Source: Beaufortia kweichowensis
Taxonomy: Eukaryota > Chordata > Actinopteri > Cypriniformes > Gastromyzontidae
Assembly: GCA_019155185.1 (NCBI GenBank)
Contig: CM032813.1
Location: 6,617,001-6,681,000 of the forward strand
Direction: 5' to 3'
DNA length: 64,000 nucleotides
This document shows positions 46,291-60,300 of this stretch, piece after piece (positions within the stretch are counted from its first letter, which is position 1; every line of letters starts with the position of its first letter). The translations under genes were made by a program, and so were the position numbers. The notes below the pieces were generated by a model, which saw only the letters and a program-made list of their open reading frames with translations, searched no databases and had not been told where the DNA came from.

Positions 46291-49200
46291 AGTCGAGCGA
46301 TAAAAATCACTGCACTCAGTATAATGTAATACAGCTCCATCCCAAAGGCTCAGACCATGTGTGACCAGCAATGACCCTCCTTCCTTACAGCTGATTCTTA
46401 AGAACAACCAGCTGCTGTCTTCCCAACCTCTTGACTACTTTGATCTCTGCAGATCAGTTACAGGGGTCAAACAACAACTACAATGTTCAGACGTTTTAAC
46501 ACATACAGAATCAAACACCTGCCCTATTAAGTATTTTACCCTTAACTGGTATGGTATTCTACTCGTTCACTTTTTTACAGGCAAAATGCAAGTATATTAT
46601 GCTTGGTTTCACAGCCAGTCACATGATGACATACATACTAAAACCATGACAATAAAAATGGGTTTCAACATGATTTGTACAGTTCCACACATTTCTCGTC
46701 TTTTGAATGTTAAGCTGTTCGAATAAAAACATTCACACCCTAAATGATCAACAGCAAACTCCACAAAAACATTTCACCCAAATTCTCTTGAGCTCTTGTG
46801 TATCCTTTACACATTCAATATAGTTTTGTCTAACAGATGGTTTAAATGCACTCCAGAGAGAACAAATTCAGTTTTCAGGAATGTCTGATCAAGTGTTAGC
46901 TAAAATCAAAGTGCAGATTAACCGTATGCTTTGAAGTCTACACTCACTGCTTTTGGTGTGTCTGTTTTATCTACATTGGAAGCAGTCAAAACAGACTTTT
47001 TGAGAAATCAAGTAACAGATTGAAATCGTGTTATTTCTGCATGAATAACTCTCTCTTGTCCTCCCAAAGACAGAATTCCTTACTCCATGTTTTTTACTAC
47101 TAGATAAACAAAGACAAAACAGACAGTCAGCAACAAAGCTGACAACAGCTTAGCCACACTGTGGTAAATCTCTTTGTGAAAACATGAACATTTCACAGCT
47201 TAGTCAAGGTGGAGACACTCTGTTTTGCAGCCTCAAACTCTGTCCTGGGGTCAGACAGCGAGGTAGCTGGACACATAACAAAAAGCCTTTTGTTTGGACA
47301 CTACCACTCGCAACCTATAGTGTAATTTGTGGTGATGACTCAGGCCTTTATGCAAGTAGCTGCAATCGCATATCATCATTACTTTATATACAACCTCTAA
47401 AATACGTGAATAAGTTCAAGCACACAAGCTAAACACATGTAACTCAAAAAAATCTCAGCATGAATCTTTTGTGCCTGCTTGTGTACACATGGCTACAACA
47501 TCAAGCAACAATTGACTCGAGCTGAACTTTTTATTGCCTTCGAGCCCTGGAGGGGAGGAGGTCACCACAGGAGATCATTGAAACACACTCTTGACAGCAT
47601 TAGCTGGAGCGAGAAATCTGTGCTTCACAATATGTGGAGTGACTCAGAGTCTAGACACTTCAAACCACACTCGCCATCCTCTGTTAGCAGTGAATATAGT
47701 GATATGAATGAGAGCTCGAAAGCTTCAATTACAGAAGCACAATTCATTCTGTGTCATAATGTGAATATCTCATTTAAATGAATAGGCTAACTGGTTCACT
47801 AAGTTTGCATTATAATGAATTGCACAGTTTTTGGCATTAGATGTTTATATATTTTTACCATAGTACTATTAAGACACATGTTCAAACTACCACGACAGTG
47901 TGATGTTTGTTTAGACAAAATACCGAAAACGTTTTTAAATATTTCAGCTATACATTTTTTAATTATTTTATTGCAACTTGACCTTTTTATATAATTCATT
48001 GCAACCTGGTATTTTTTATTTATTTTGCTTACTCTCGTTTTTGTCTTATTCCTTACCCATTGTTTGATTAGTAATGTTTATTGTAAATCGAATCTTAAAG
48101 AAGAAAAGTACTGTTGTCTGCTATGTTGGTGCAAATTTGACAAATAAAACTTTTAAAAAAGCAAGCACATGAAATGTTGGTACAACTATAGTAGCTTGCA
48201 ACTGGTACAATCAATACTATGTCACGTCATGTGATTCCTAGGACATCCAGAGTTATTATACTATTATGCCTCTCTCAGATATTTAAAAAAGATGCACAAT
48301 ATAACCCTAAATCAAAAACAGATATAAGGATTGTCAACATCTCTATGGTAAGGGGAAAGCTTGTTACAGCTGTTTTTTAGATGGTGTCTTGTGAATAACA
48401 GGTGGGAAATCCATTAAATCATTAACCGCATTTGAAAGAAGAGAGGTCAACAGATTTTACACATTAAAGACTTTGTGGTAAATGAATTAAGTACAAAAAC
48501 GTCTGTAAATAAAGCCACTTTCTACATAACCAAACATATCCATCTGGACCTAACTGTACACATCGACCAACTGCTCTGCTAATGGTAATGGACTTATAAT
48601 TGAACTTATTCGACAGTGTGAATTATATCTCAGATATGTGATTGTATATGATAACTTCTAAAAATAAGGCTCGGTTAGACCCTCACGAGAACATGAAGTC
48701 GCGTCAGGCTTCACATTATTGATCAGGATCGCTTATCCAAAGACACACATGCATTTACAGATGACACATTTACTGTAGATCAATCCAAATCACATATAAA
48801 CCTTCAGATAACAGGTGTGACTGTTTTGCATCATTAATCATCGCATAGCAACATGCCATGGAAAAACCCCATTAAAAAGCCACGCGCGCGACGCTTTCAT
48901 CAGCAGAATACAGGCTGTCCGATTCTGAATCACACGTGAATTAAACACGGTTTTTAAGTGAGGAATTGGGTGACACGTTAAATAAACACCCCCAAATGTT
49001 TGAAAATACAACAGGACACGAAGACACGCATTTTCTTTCGTCCCTGCACATCATTAGGGAGCATGTCATCGTTGCATGCTTTCCTGCAATCTCACGCTAC
49101 GTTTAAATCAAGTGACATTTCTATTTTACACACCATGTACACACACAAACGTTGTTTGTTTGAGAAAACGTAAATAAATCGAGAGAACAGACCATGCACA

Positions 49201-50604
49201 CGGACCTGCGATGCCTATTAAAATTCATCTGCGGCTCTCCTCCTCAGTCACATCTTGCGGAACATATCCTTCCCTAGAGAAACACATGCATAGTGTCACT
49301 GCATCGCTCCAGCATGGTCATATTATAATATCTTCATTCATATTTCGGTATTAATTCATCCCATGTATGGTACACATGCTTAGGAAAGCGCTGTCACAGC
49401 ACTGGGAAAGACTGGCAAACAGAAGATCAACACGCATCCACTTGGCTGATTAACTCTTTAAGCCTCGCCCATTTTTATATTTCATGTAAAATATTCTACG
49501 TCAACTCAAATGACCACACAAACCCGGGCATGACCTGCGATTTGTGTTTTATGCCGTTATTGGTATGTGTGTGTAATGCAAGGTCACGTCAAAACGTGTC
49601 ATTAAAGATTTTGCATTGAATTATTGGTGTATTTTATTGCGTACATTAAATCAAAATGTACACATCTTAATAACAAATCAATGAAAGAAGTAAGTAGTGT
49701 TTTAATTTTATTTTTAACTTCACAAAAAATGCAAAGGTGTAGTTATGGCGCCCTCACAGGTGCATTTGTGTATTGCATTTGATACCGCAGGAAAAAATGA
49801 ACGTGTGCATGCTGCGTCAACCTTAAACTGGAAATTATGTTTTGCATCCGGTTGAGTCTATCTCTTGATTATTTTAAGTTGAATGAGATAATAAAACATT
49901 AGTTTCTTTCAACTAATTTTGATTTATTAAATAAACAGAAAACATATTCTTCTTATGAAATAACATACAAAGATAAGTCAGTGTTTTGTAACACAGAAAA
50001 CACATTTTCAAAACAAAAACAAGTTTATAAAAAAAAAAATCACCATAGTTATTAGTCAATCTTATTGATCTGCCACCTTTCTTGCAGTATGTACAAAATT
50101 GTCTGTCGAAAACATAGAGCAGCATCATACCATGTCATATAACAAATATTCAATCTTTTATCAAATATGAATCTTCTTAATTTACACATTCTGAAAAATC
50201 CCCCCTGAGAAGTACATGTATAGATATCATTGGTGTAAAAATAAAATGTACAGTACAGATAAATGTTAAATCATAAACTTCCATTCATTGCTTTTGAAAT
50301 GTAATTTCAATTCCTTGTGCATTACTGTAAAAGATATTTGTGACCAGCTCTTGGGTCAAAAAAGAACTTTATATTTAATGGGTAAATGAAAAATTAAAGG
50401 AGGTAACATTGTACCATAGTGTGGTGTTATTCTTGACATAGCAAATTAAAGTAACAAGCATTGATCTGGCAGTCAATGCAATCTGTGGAAAAAACATTTA
50501 AACGTTAAGTTAGAAAGATATTTCATCTTGCAGGTAGCCTGAAATGGTTTCAAAACAGGAAGAGTGTTACTTTAAGTCTAATTTCCACACGTTAAACATT
50601 GTCT

Positions 50605-53600
50605 CTATGTCTGCTGTGGAGTTTCTGTGGAGCATTTTGCACAACGTTGTGACTCCAGCAAAATAAGGAAGTCACATGTGGCCGCCCGCTCGGGAAGCAC
50701 AGTCTGTGGTTTTAAATCTCTATACTCAAATCCCTGGCAGACGGAGTACCCTTCCAGGTCCTTAAGTAGGGCTACAATCTCTGACGTTGTGGTGAGACAA
50801 ATTGGGTGGATGTCATAGAGTTTGTGGGTGGGCAGAAGGGGCTGTCCCTGGACACTGATGTGATATTTAAAGTTGGCTTCAATATTAACAATGGTGTCCG
50901 CCATAGCAGAACGCTTGGAACACTGCAGCAACTGTAACCGTGGGCCCTCCGCCACAATGCAGAACCAGAGGACAGGAAGTACCGTGCTACGAAGAGACTT
51001 CAGGAGCGGCATCAGCTCGTGATCAGCGTCAATGCCTTCGGTAGCGCTGTCAGCCATGCTGAATATCTGAGTGATCTGCAAAGCCAGCATTACAAAAATG
51101 GTGTTATTACTCGTATAACAACAATACCAAATATAATTTGTGTGCTTCTGACAATATCCATAAAATGGGTCCTCACCGACGGGGAAGACTCGCTCTCATG
51201 TTGCTCTTCTTGGTATGACTGCCGAGTTGAAGACCATTGTGATCTTTTCTCCTCAACATAGCTCCCTGAAAATGTCGAAGTCTCGCATCTGGCAGCAGAA
51301 AGAACTTTGTGCTGAGCGTCTGGTCTCTATAAATAAAGTGTGAATTAAAATAATATTCAAAAAAACCATGTACAGCTAAAAACAATGTTCTTTGTTTGGG
51401 CATACGCCTGAGCAGAAATACTCCATGCACCAGTTACCTCCGTTGCATGTTCTCTGTGTTATTATGGTCAATTTTTCTAAAAAAAATCTAAAAATTACAC
51501 TGCCTTGCTGCCCATTTTCTTTCATCGTTTGGAAATGGGGGTAGGAGGTTGCGACAGAAACATCAAATATAAACATTTCAAATAGGTCTGATCAGATTGA
51601 CCTGAATCAGCGCTTGGAGTGGCATTTCTGCTCCAGGTCTAGCTGTTAAGATTAGCTCTTGATTAATGTTAAATAAAAAGGAGAGTCCTCGGTCATGATG
51701 ACAAGAACATACCTCAACATTTTGCATACTGTAGAGTGGAATGTTGTTCAGAATATGACTGTTTGGAAAGCCAGAATAACTGTAACCCTAAGTCGAAGAT
51801 CAAAACCAAAGAAAGCTGTTGTTGAAAGCAAACAACAGTTATACTAAAAGTGATACTACTAAGAACTCCACTGCTTTACCGTTCCATTGTAACTGGGGAG
51901 AATGAACTGGTTTCCATTGCTCATTTGTGCAGCATCTGAAGCTATTGGCATCCCATACTGTTCTGCCTCATTATCCGAGACCTCGTAATCCCACAACTTT
52001 CTGCTTCTGGGTCTACCGCGCAGCTTTGGTCTGCCTAGGTTAACCCAGTCCTGAGGAATAAACATCTCTGTCTGACTTCCATCCATAGGCAGCAAGTGCT
52101 TCTGTTAAACACAAGCATTAAGACAAAACTGACGTTTAATGTTGTGCTGACTATGGTGCAAGATTTTTTACCCAATAAGTTAGCCAAACCAACCAGGGGC
52201 TAAAAATGCCAAATGGGAAACAAATAACAATAAGTGATTAACATCTTATGTTAGAAGCCCACCATAGCCTCTCTTTGGCACTGCCGTAGGCGACATTTCT
52301 GTCTTTTTTTATTTCTGCCTCCGAACTTGGGTTTGTCCATGCAAAAATCACAAGTTCCACAGTCTGTTCTTCGAATGCACCCTCTGCATCTCCCACAGGA
52401 CCGGCGGCGCTGCTTTGCTGAACCAAACTGCAAACCATGAGAAAAAATTAATCATTATCTAAAAAGCATATAAAAACCAAATCGTAATGCTTGAATTAAA
52501 TTTTACTGTACAAGCCTCTTAAATGACAATATGAAATTTAAAATTTGTCTGATAAATTAAAGTGACTTGCTTTGTGTTCTTAAAATATAAGCTTATCAGC
52601 GACATATCAAGACACCAAGGCAAGTGCAGTGTAATAATTAAATTGATCTCTGCTAAACTGTACCTCATCTATACAACTGTCACCATCATTACCAAGGAAC
52701 AGGGACATATCTTCTGAATCACTGTACTGCAGAAAGGAGCTCTAATCACAGGAAGAAAATACCATGATGTAGTTGATTTACACAAATCCTTTGGATCATT
52801 CTGACAGATTATTTGTATCTATTACCTGTGACTCTTCAAAATCTGAGACTGGTGGCTGCAAAATAAAGAGAGAAGGTAAAGGAATGATAAGTAATGAATC
52901 GACTTAAGCAGATTTTTTTTATATTGGTGTATTGTTGGAGTACTGCAGTTTTTTTCTCACTTTAAAATAACTTGAAGTTGTGTCCAGAGAATCAGTGTTT
53001 GAAAAATGATCCTCTGATGTCTGTGGATTAACCTAAAATGGTCAAGTATAAAGATGAGTAATCTGATGTCATTAGCTACAAATCCATTTGTAACATTTGT
53101 AACATGTAACCACTTGTACATTCTATTCTTATGTAAGATTCCTTGCAAAAAAAAAAAGCAGAACTGTACCTTTGCAAACCTCTCCCTGCGGATCGGGTGC
53201 AAACATTTCCGTTTGCGACATTTAATTATTTTTCGGGAACGGACATTTAGCCGATGATGAAGCCGTCCCTTTCTGCAACTAACACATTTTCCACAGTCCA
53301 CTGTAACCTGACAAGCTCGACATCGGCCACATGGAACCCACTAGGTAACACAAAACACAATCATAAAATTGTGCGTCTTTAACAATGACAAGTCAATAAA
53401 TCATGTGACATGACAAATGAAAAAAAGAAAATGAACCTTTTTGTAGGGTTTTCTGCATCTTTCTAGTGGTAAACAAAAAAACCAAACATTAATTACTATG
53501 AGGTTCACTGAAAGACAGATTCATTTAAAACCTGCTCAAATCACACACATTTTTACTCACGCGTATTAAATGCTTTTCTGCAATTCTGGCACACAGTTTC

Positions 53601-55539
53601 TCCCGTTTCAAATGAAAAGGTTTGATTGCACCTCTTGCAGACACTGCAAATAAGGAAAAAGAAAACACCAGATGAGAATAAGTGTTAAGGTCTATTTACA
53701 TTCACAAATAAAACTAAAAATAATGTGTTTGCTTAGCAAGATGTTCTTATCTTCTAAAATTTTTTATTTCATAGGAGTCATAAAAATCATAAGCATATTT
53801 TGGTGGAAATCCTTTTTGCATTGTTACAAGAAAAAGTACACAAAGATATTTTTAGCCTGAAAACATATTGGCCGAGACAGGGACATTTGGCATTTCGAGG
53901 ATGCACTATTTTTAACATTTGGGCTATGGTGCAGATATGCCTATTGCAGTATAATATATTCATACCGAAACAAAGGTTCTTGAGTTTCACCATTGCCATT
54001 GACAAGGTCATCTGAGGTCCCAGACAGAAAATCCCCTGACGGTGGAGCAGCTGAATTTGCAGGTGGCTCAATGTGAGTGCCATCCGATACAGGAATCGTA
54101 TTGGGACTGCTTTTTGGTGGCGTCACAGTTCTAGTATTCGCATCCTTTTGGTTCAAATACGGACTAAATTTCTGAAAGGCATCATAGAGTTACTGCAGAT
54201 TACTGACAAAGTCTCTTTCAAGGAAAGTCAGTTCACTAAGCGGTCATCCTTGGATCACATTTGGGCAGCTAACTAAATGAAATCTTAAAAAACATTTCAA
54301 TAACATTTTTCAAACAAGCAATAAAACATAAACAGCATGTTGGAATCTTTTCATTATGGACAAAAACATGCACAAAAACCTTAATGTTTTCAATCTCTAA
54401 AAGCAGTTGCAGTAATTCTGGCATCAAAAAGCAGTGTGTAATTTCTCCTGTTCATTTTAATACCAGTGGCATATCTCATAAAAACTGTTGCTGGAATTAC
54501 TAAAAACCCTGAACTATTTATTAATTTATTAAGATAACTGGCTTCAGAAGAGCTAACAAAATTATTATGGGAAATCCATTGTTTTCTTGTCTTTGAGCAG
54601 GTGCTGTTCTAAATAATTCATACAAAGCAATAATTGAAAGGAGTTTTCTAATATTTTGGAAAAGCCAAAAAAATAGTAAACATTTGCTTCTTACCTTTAC
54701 TCTTCTCCGCGGCACGAGGACATCAAGGATCTTTCCCGACTTGAAATCAAATTTGCTGAGGTCCAAGGATTCGTCTACATATTTCAAAAGCTCAACCTTA
54801 CTTCTTACTTTATGACCGCTTGGACTGAAAACACACAGATAATAAATATGTGTCATCAATAATAAACAACATAACAAAAACAGAAACGAAATAAATAACT
54901 CTGAAACAGGTATATATGTGTTTAGTAACTGTTTGAATGATACCTCATATAGTATGTGTCACTACGTCCTTCACTTGTGCCAGATCGACGGAAAACCTCT
55001 CTGCGTTTCCATCCTTGACCTAATGTAGGACAATCCTCCCAGTTTTCAGGGTCAACATGTTTTCTCCCTCTAGGTTTGGCTCTAAAAGTATACATATTTG
55101 ACCATTTTATCTTAACCAATGAGGTAGCACATTTATTTTATTAGTAAGTTATATCTAATAATTTAACATGAAATGAGAATTCCATGTTATTTACATACCC
55201 ACCACCTCTGCCCCCTCTTTCTCCCACGTTCCTCCTACTAGTCACACTCCCACTCCATTCACTTCCCGCAAGGCTTTCCAGTTCTGCATCTCCTGTCCCA
55301 TCCTGGTCGAAGCTCTGGGCATCAATGTCTTCACAGTCTTCTTCAAGTGGCTCCAACCAGTCGCAGGCAGGATTATCAACGACTTCTGAAGACTCACCTT
55401 CCACCACAGCTGAAGCCTTTTCTTTAATGTCATCTGCTACATGATCCTGAATTTTTGTGCTAGATGTGGGCTCTTTGTTTTCTTTCTCTTCGGCTGGTGG
55501 TTCTGCAGGTACCTCAGCTGCAACTTCATCTGTTTCCAT
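50605..55539 (-). CDS. mbd1: MBD1, methyl-CpG-binding domain protein 1
   Basis: Nuclear transcriptional repressor that reads methylated CpG. Exons: 55199-55539, 54944-55081, 54695-54824, 53966-54171, 53561-53643, 53437-53462, 53170-53340, 52961-53032, 52826-52855, 52664-52741, 52263-52427, 51880-52101, 51713-51787, 51177-51326, 50605-51075, totalling 785 residues. The order is: acidic N-terminus (1-113); MBD (GWKRREVFRRSGTSEGRSDT, then SPSGHKVRSKVELLKYVD, LSKFDFKSG); a C4 ribbon (VCKRCNQTF..VCQNCRKAF); a first CXXC with all its cysteines but no KFGG (CGRCRACQVTVDCGKCVSC); an acidic spacer; and a second, canonical CXXC (CGRCRGCIRRTDCGTCDFC, KPKFGGRNKKRQKCRLRQC). It ends with an ITQIFSM segment, comparable to the mammalian C-terminal ITEIFSLGG, and about 140 more residues. 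Non-coding exons are likely at 55690-55715 and ending at 56067. Directly upstream of it is cxxc1, same strand, as in mammals. Confidence 0.93.
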
Positions 55540-56878
55540 TATTGCAAAGCCCTCTCTTCTTTTTGAAATGCAATAAGAAAGCACACATTAATACAGCTAC
55601 AATTTGAGTATATGTATCAAGAAGCAACATTACTGACAGACAAAGTGGGTAAACATCTGGCTGTTGAGACTGATGTAAAGACTATGTACCTCTGGAGGAC
55701 TTGCAGCTGCAGCTGCTAAATAGAGATCATTTTCTTCTCTACAATATCTAAAGCACTCAGATCAGGCATCCGTATCGATAGATAAATGCCTGCTGGTGTT
55801 CAGACTACCAGAAGTGGTCAGTCGTGTTTGCTACACCGCGATTTTCGATACCCCAAAATGCTATCTAAGAAGTAAGCTCACCAGGTTTTGAAACACGGCC
55901 TGACACTCATTGGCGTGAATATTTAGCACCGTGGCTAAAGTGTTAGCAAGCATGAATTGACTGTGAATTACAACACAACAACGAGTTACAAGGTTTGCTA
56001 GCTACCTTTAATGTACCTGTCACACTTAAAGAAATAAACAAAAGGCGGCCATTTAAAGACACCTACCTGCCGAACGCTACATGAGCCTCACTTTCGTCAT
56101 TTTAAATAACTGACACAGCACAGGAACCGGTAGTACTTTGTAACCCGGAAACACATCGATCTTTCAGAATAATTTAAAGCTCTCACGTTGCATTACTAGC
56201 TTTGTTTTTTATTTATTACATGTTAGGGTTCGGGTCTGTTGTTCTTTCTTTGTACTATTATACAGTAAATTGAATTATTAAAATTAAATGATATATAATG
56301 GACCCACAATAAATGCGCAAATTCCATAGAAGAGCATTTTGGGCGCTAGTCTAATTGAGCAAATCTAATCTTTTGCATAAAAAGAGAGGTACATATTGCC
56401 TTTATTTTGGTGACCTAGACACTGTGTGGTTTCTGTGTATTTAAAAAAATGAATAAACTTCCTGAATTAGAAGAGGAAGTTTTCTTTTTCATTTTTTTTG
56501 CAATGGGCATGTAAGCTTGAGCACAAATATATATGATATTATATAAATGTAAAAAATTACAAATCCTTAATAGAGAAATCATAGAGGAAAACGACCCTGC
56601 ATAAATGAATGTTGTACTGTAGTAACATCTATATTGTTTAGAAATTCTTTTTTTCAACCACTAGGTGGCGTAAGATGTCCAAACGGGTATAAAAATATGC
56701 TCAACTACTAGTCAACTAAAACTTCCTTACAAGTCCATTAAAAGGTTTGTACAAATGTAACTGAAGACGACACATAAAACATAAAGACCATGTTTAATAT
56801 GAATGACTGTCCAAACAAATATACATTATGAAAAGTATACAAATATAGACAAAATGTTTCTTCAGTAAGCTCAGACAG
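55540..56878. other. mbd1 5' region and cxxc1 3' flank
   Basis: Holds two likely mbd1 non-coding exons: 55690-55715, and one whose donor is at 56066 in a GC-richer patch. Beyond about 56110 it is AT-rich and would include the cxxc1 3'UTR end. Nothing else is recognisable. Confidence 0.5.
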
Positions 56879-57287
56879 CTATCTGTCTTTATTGCTTCGG
56901 AGGTCTGTAGTCAATGGGTCATGCTGGATGGTCTGGTGAAGCATCAGGGCCAGTAATCCTGCTCTGTTGGTCATTGCTGTCCTCACATTGCGCTCTTGTT
57001 CAAACAACTCGTCCAGCTTGTACCACTGTTAAAAGGAAAAGGTCATTTTAATTTCATCTTTAATCCAACTTAATTTAGACAATCAGAGAAGAACTTGACT
57101 GACCACTCGGACACGCTCCAGGTCCACCTCTGCTCTCCTGAGTTTCTCCCAACAGTAATGCTTGTTGCATTTGCGTTTCGAGACCCTGCAATACTCTCCA
57201 GTCGGCTCAAAAACATTGCGTACTAGTGGACATCCACACACCTCATCTGCTGGAACCTGAGACAAGAAACAATTCACTCAGTGATAT

Positions 57288-57342
<55 letters not shown>

Positions 57343-60300
57343 AGATGTGATGCAGAGATTTCTTAAGACTTTGTGTTTAATTCAGAGATGGTGGATGGCA
57401 GTATGTTTACTCACCTTAGGGTCTCTGGAATGTTCTGGGCACAGGACTTGAAGTCTCTTACAGTATGTTTTGCTTTGTGGGTTGTATACGTCACAGAAAA
57501 GCCTTGTAGCCCTGATAGTAAAAAGAGATACAAATAATAAATCTCAAAATAAAGAGACACCCAAACAAAACTGCAGCACTGAATAATAATAAAACTACTG
57601 TCCTCTTACCCTTCTATTCTTGTTGGGAAAATTGACCCAAAAGAGGTCTGGCTTTCATACTGTTAAAATATTAAACCAAGTGTTAATAAATTATAAATTC
57701 ATTCAATCAAATTCAATTTAATCATAAATCAGCAGCAATCGATCAAAGATCAACAAACATATTCACCTTGGCATAACATCTTTCCATGTGTCTTAGTGCC
57801 ACCTTGGGATTAATAGGGTGACTGCAGGACACACAGAAGATCTGAAGGTCTGTATCATCGCTGTCTGTTTCATTAACCTGTAAGAACCAATATATGTTAT
57901 GGTAATCAGACAAATGATATGCAACGTTTCCGTTTTTAATAGCCCTCTGTATTACCTCATTGACATTTTTTTTATGAAAACAGTATTTAATTCACAAGTG
58001 CAACCAAAACATCAGTGAATACTCACATCCTCATCCTGCTGCACCACCTGCTGCTTGGCCTTGGCAATGATGCCCTCCAATTCATGAAACCGCCTCTCCA
58101 TTTCGGCTAGACGCATACGTGCGGCCTGCTGCTCTCTACGAATGCGCTCCAGCTGTTTTTTGCCCTGTTCTTCAGCAACACAAGGGCTCTGCTGCCACTG
58201 CTGGATACGCTGGGGAAGGATCTCATAGATCCGGCTGTGCAGAATCAATAAATCAATACAATCTGTTCATTTTTTAAATCATGGGTGTGACACCTCGAGT
58301 GAAGTGTTTTGACCTACTTGGCAGCCAGCTTCATGCCGCAGTCTTCTGAACAGTATTTGGAGTTTGGACGTGCAGATTCAATGCAGTTTGGCCCCAAGCA
58401 CTGGCGAAAGTCCCCTGTGTCTCTGCCATCTCCCCTCTCGCTGTGTCTCAAGCGATCTCGGTGCTTCTGTTTTTGCTTGTGCCGACGAGATTCTTTCTAT
58501 AATAACAAGCATGATCAACGTATAATTCATGATGTATTAGGTACAATTAATTTATTTATAATTCATTAAGCACCATCCGATACTCTGTGCACCTTTTTGT
58601 CAAATTTCTTGTCTCTCCTTTTGACGTGCTTTACTTTTATAGCTTTCTTCCGTGGGACAGGACTGTAAATGGGCTCATCATCGTCATCACTACCCCACTA
58701 AAATACAAACCACAAAAGTTCATTTTGTATATTCCAAAGAATGCTCACATATACTTACAAATTTATGTACCCATAGCCTGGTTAGAAGTAAAATGAATGT
58801 ACAGACTTAAGTGGTTGTGGTTGAGCTACAGCAATTAGGCATTACCGCATTTCTGTCTTTGTAGGCCTCATATGAGTCCATATCATTCTCGTCGTAATCA
58901 TCTGAGTATCGTCGATGTCTGTGCATTATGTTGTCCTTCCTCTCACGTAGAGAAAACTCCTCGTCACGAACACGCAGCATTTTCTTAAAAACCAATGAGC
59001 AATAAAGTCAACATCTCAAGACGAAAAAGACTATTAAACAACCTAAAAAGAAATAAACTTACCCGAGCACGGACAACACATTGCCTTAAACGACATTTCT
59101 GGCGAATCTTGTTTGGGCCCCCAAATTTCTTCATGTCTTTACAGAAGTCACACTGGCCACAATCCTCTGTTCTGGTACAGGGTTCACATTCTCCACACAT
59201 CCGAGCAGAACGCTTCACCTGAAAAAACATGGACATATATTTAGAAATGGTATTTACATACTGCACATCATTTCCTGCTGTGTAAAAATTAAAGTGTAAT
59301 ATGCATCATTCTTTATTTATTTTATGATACATGTTTTCTTGGTAAGGAATATATAATTACAGATTTATCAAATAAATATATAATTAAAGTATATGCAGTA
59401 TAGGGCTGGGCGGTATGGCAGTACAGTAGTTTGGTCGTAGAGATTTTGGTCTTAGTGCCAGGCCCTAATGCAGTTATAGGAAGTGCAAACATAAAAAGCA
59501 CACTAAGATGGTTTGAACTAAAGAAATACTGACTTTAGACCCACGACGCTTATCGATCTTGTACTCTGGAGTGCTGGATCGTTTCTCAACGCTCTCATAC
59601 TCAACCTCTTTATCACGGTTCTTTTTACGATACCTTATCTCAAGAGAGGGGTCGATTTCTAAAAGAAAAAAGAAGAATGTGTATTAAAATGTATTTACCA
59701 TACAGTTAAGACAGTTGAAAGTACTAATGTTGTCATCAAACACGGTTCAGTAATCAAGCAACATGTTTTGAAGTTGCAAACACAGAAAAAGACATTTGTT
59801 ACTCACCCTGACACTGATGGCAGTACCACTCCCTGATGGCTTTAGCCATCTTCTCCGTCACATTTATGCAGTGACCATGGAACCACTCATTGCACTTATC
59901 ACAGCCACTGTAATAAAAAATGTTTGATCCAAATTAATCTCTGCCACGGTAAGCATGGACTATATAAGCATTTTAAATTGTCTGTAAAGTTTATTGCCAT
60001 TGGAAGATATATAAACACATAATTGCATAGATGAGTCTTACATCATGAAACAGTTTATGTCTGGTTTTCGACATATGCAGTACAGAGGGGCGTTCTCTCC
60101 ATCCACAACAGTGTTATCCAAAGCCGAGGTCTGATCCATATCAGACATTTCGCTGTCCTATGAAGACAGAACATCACCATCATCATCATCATCATCATCA
60201 TTTTGTTATTATTCATAATACACTAAGTAAGCTACAAAAACTAAAGCTATGAACTACATCCAATAGACATTTCAGCACCACCTTGATTCTAAGAGAATAT

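Larger units (their letters stand above)
42833..50604. other. Gene desert between ccdc120 and mbd1
   Basis: The left part (to about 44900) holds ccdc120 5'UTR introns and the promoter side. A (GT)n/(GA)n microsatellite is at 43828-43864. A single end of the MITE family seen at 25048 is at 46258-46290. The right end (from about 49900) is likely mbd1 3'UTR. ORFs at 46361-46726 and 47479-47781 show no domain, no splice context and no family resemblance, so no gene is called. Confidence 0.5.

Noticed and set aside
46361..46726. 121-residue plus-strand ORF
   Set aside because: No domain, no splice sites matching neighbours, composition like the surrounding non-coding DNA.
47479..47781. 100-residue plus-strand ORF
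   Set aside because: Begins outside any recognisable exon context, no family resemblance; likely chance.
59400..59460. Short 'gggctgggcggtatggcagt' segment in a cxxc1 intron
   Set aside because: Resembles an end of a common fish repeat, but no partner end or boundary is visible, so not called as an element.
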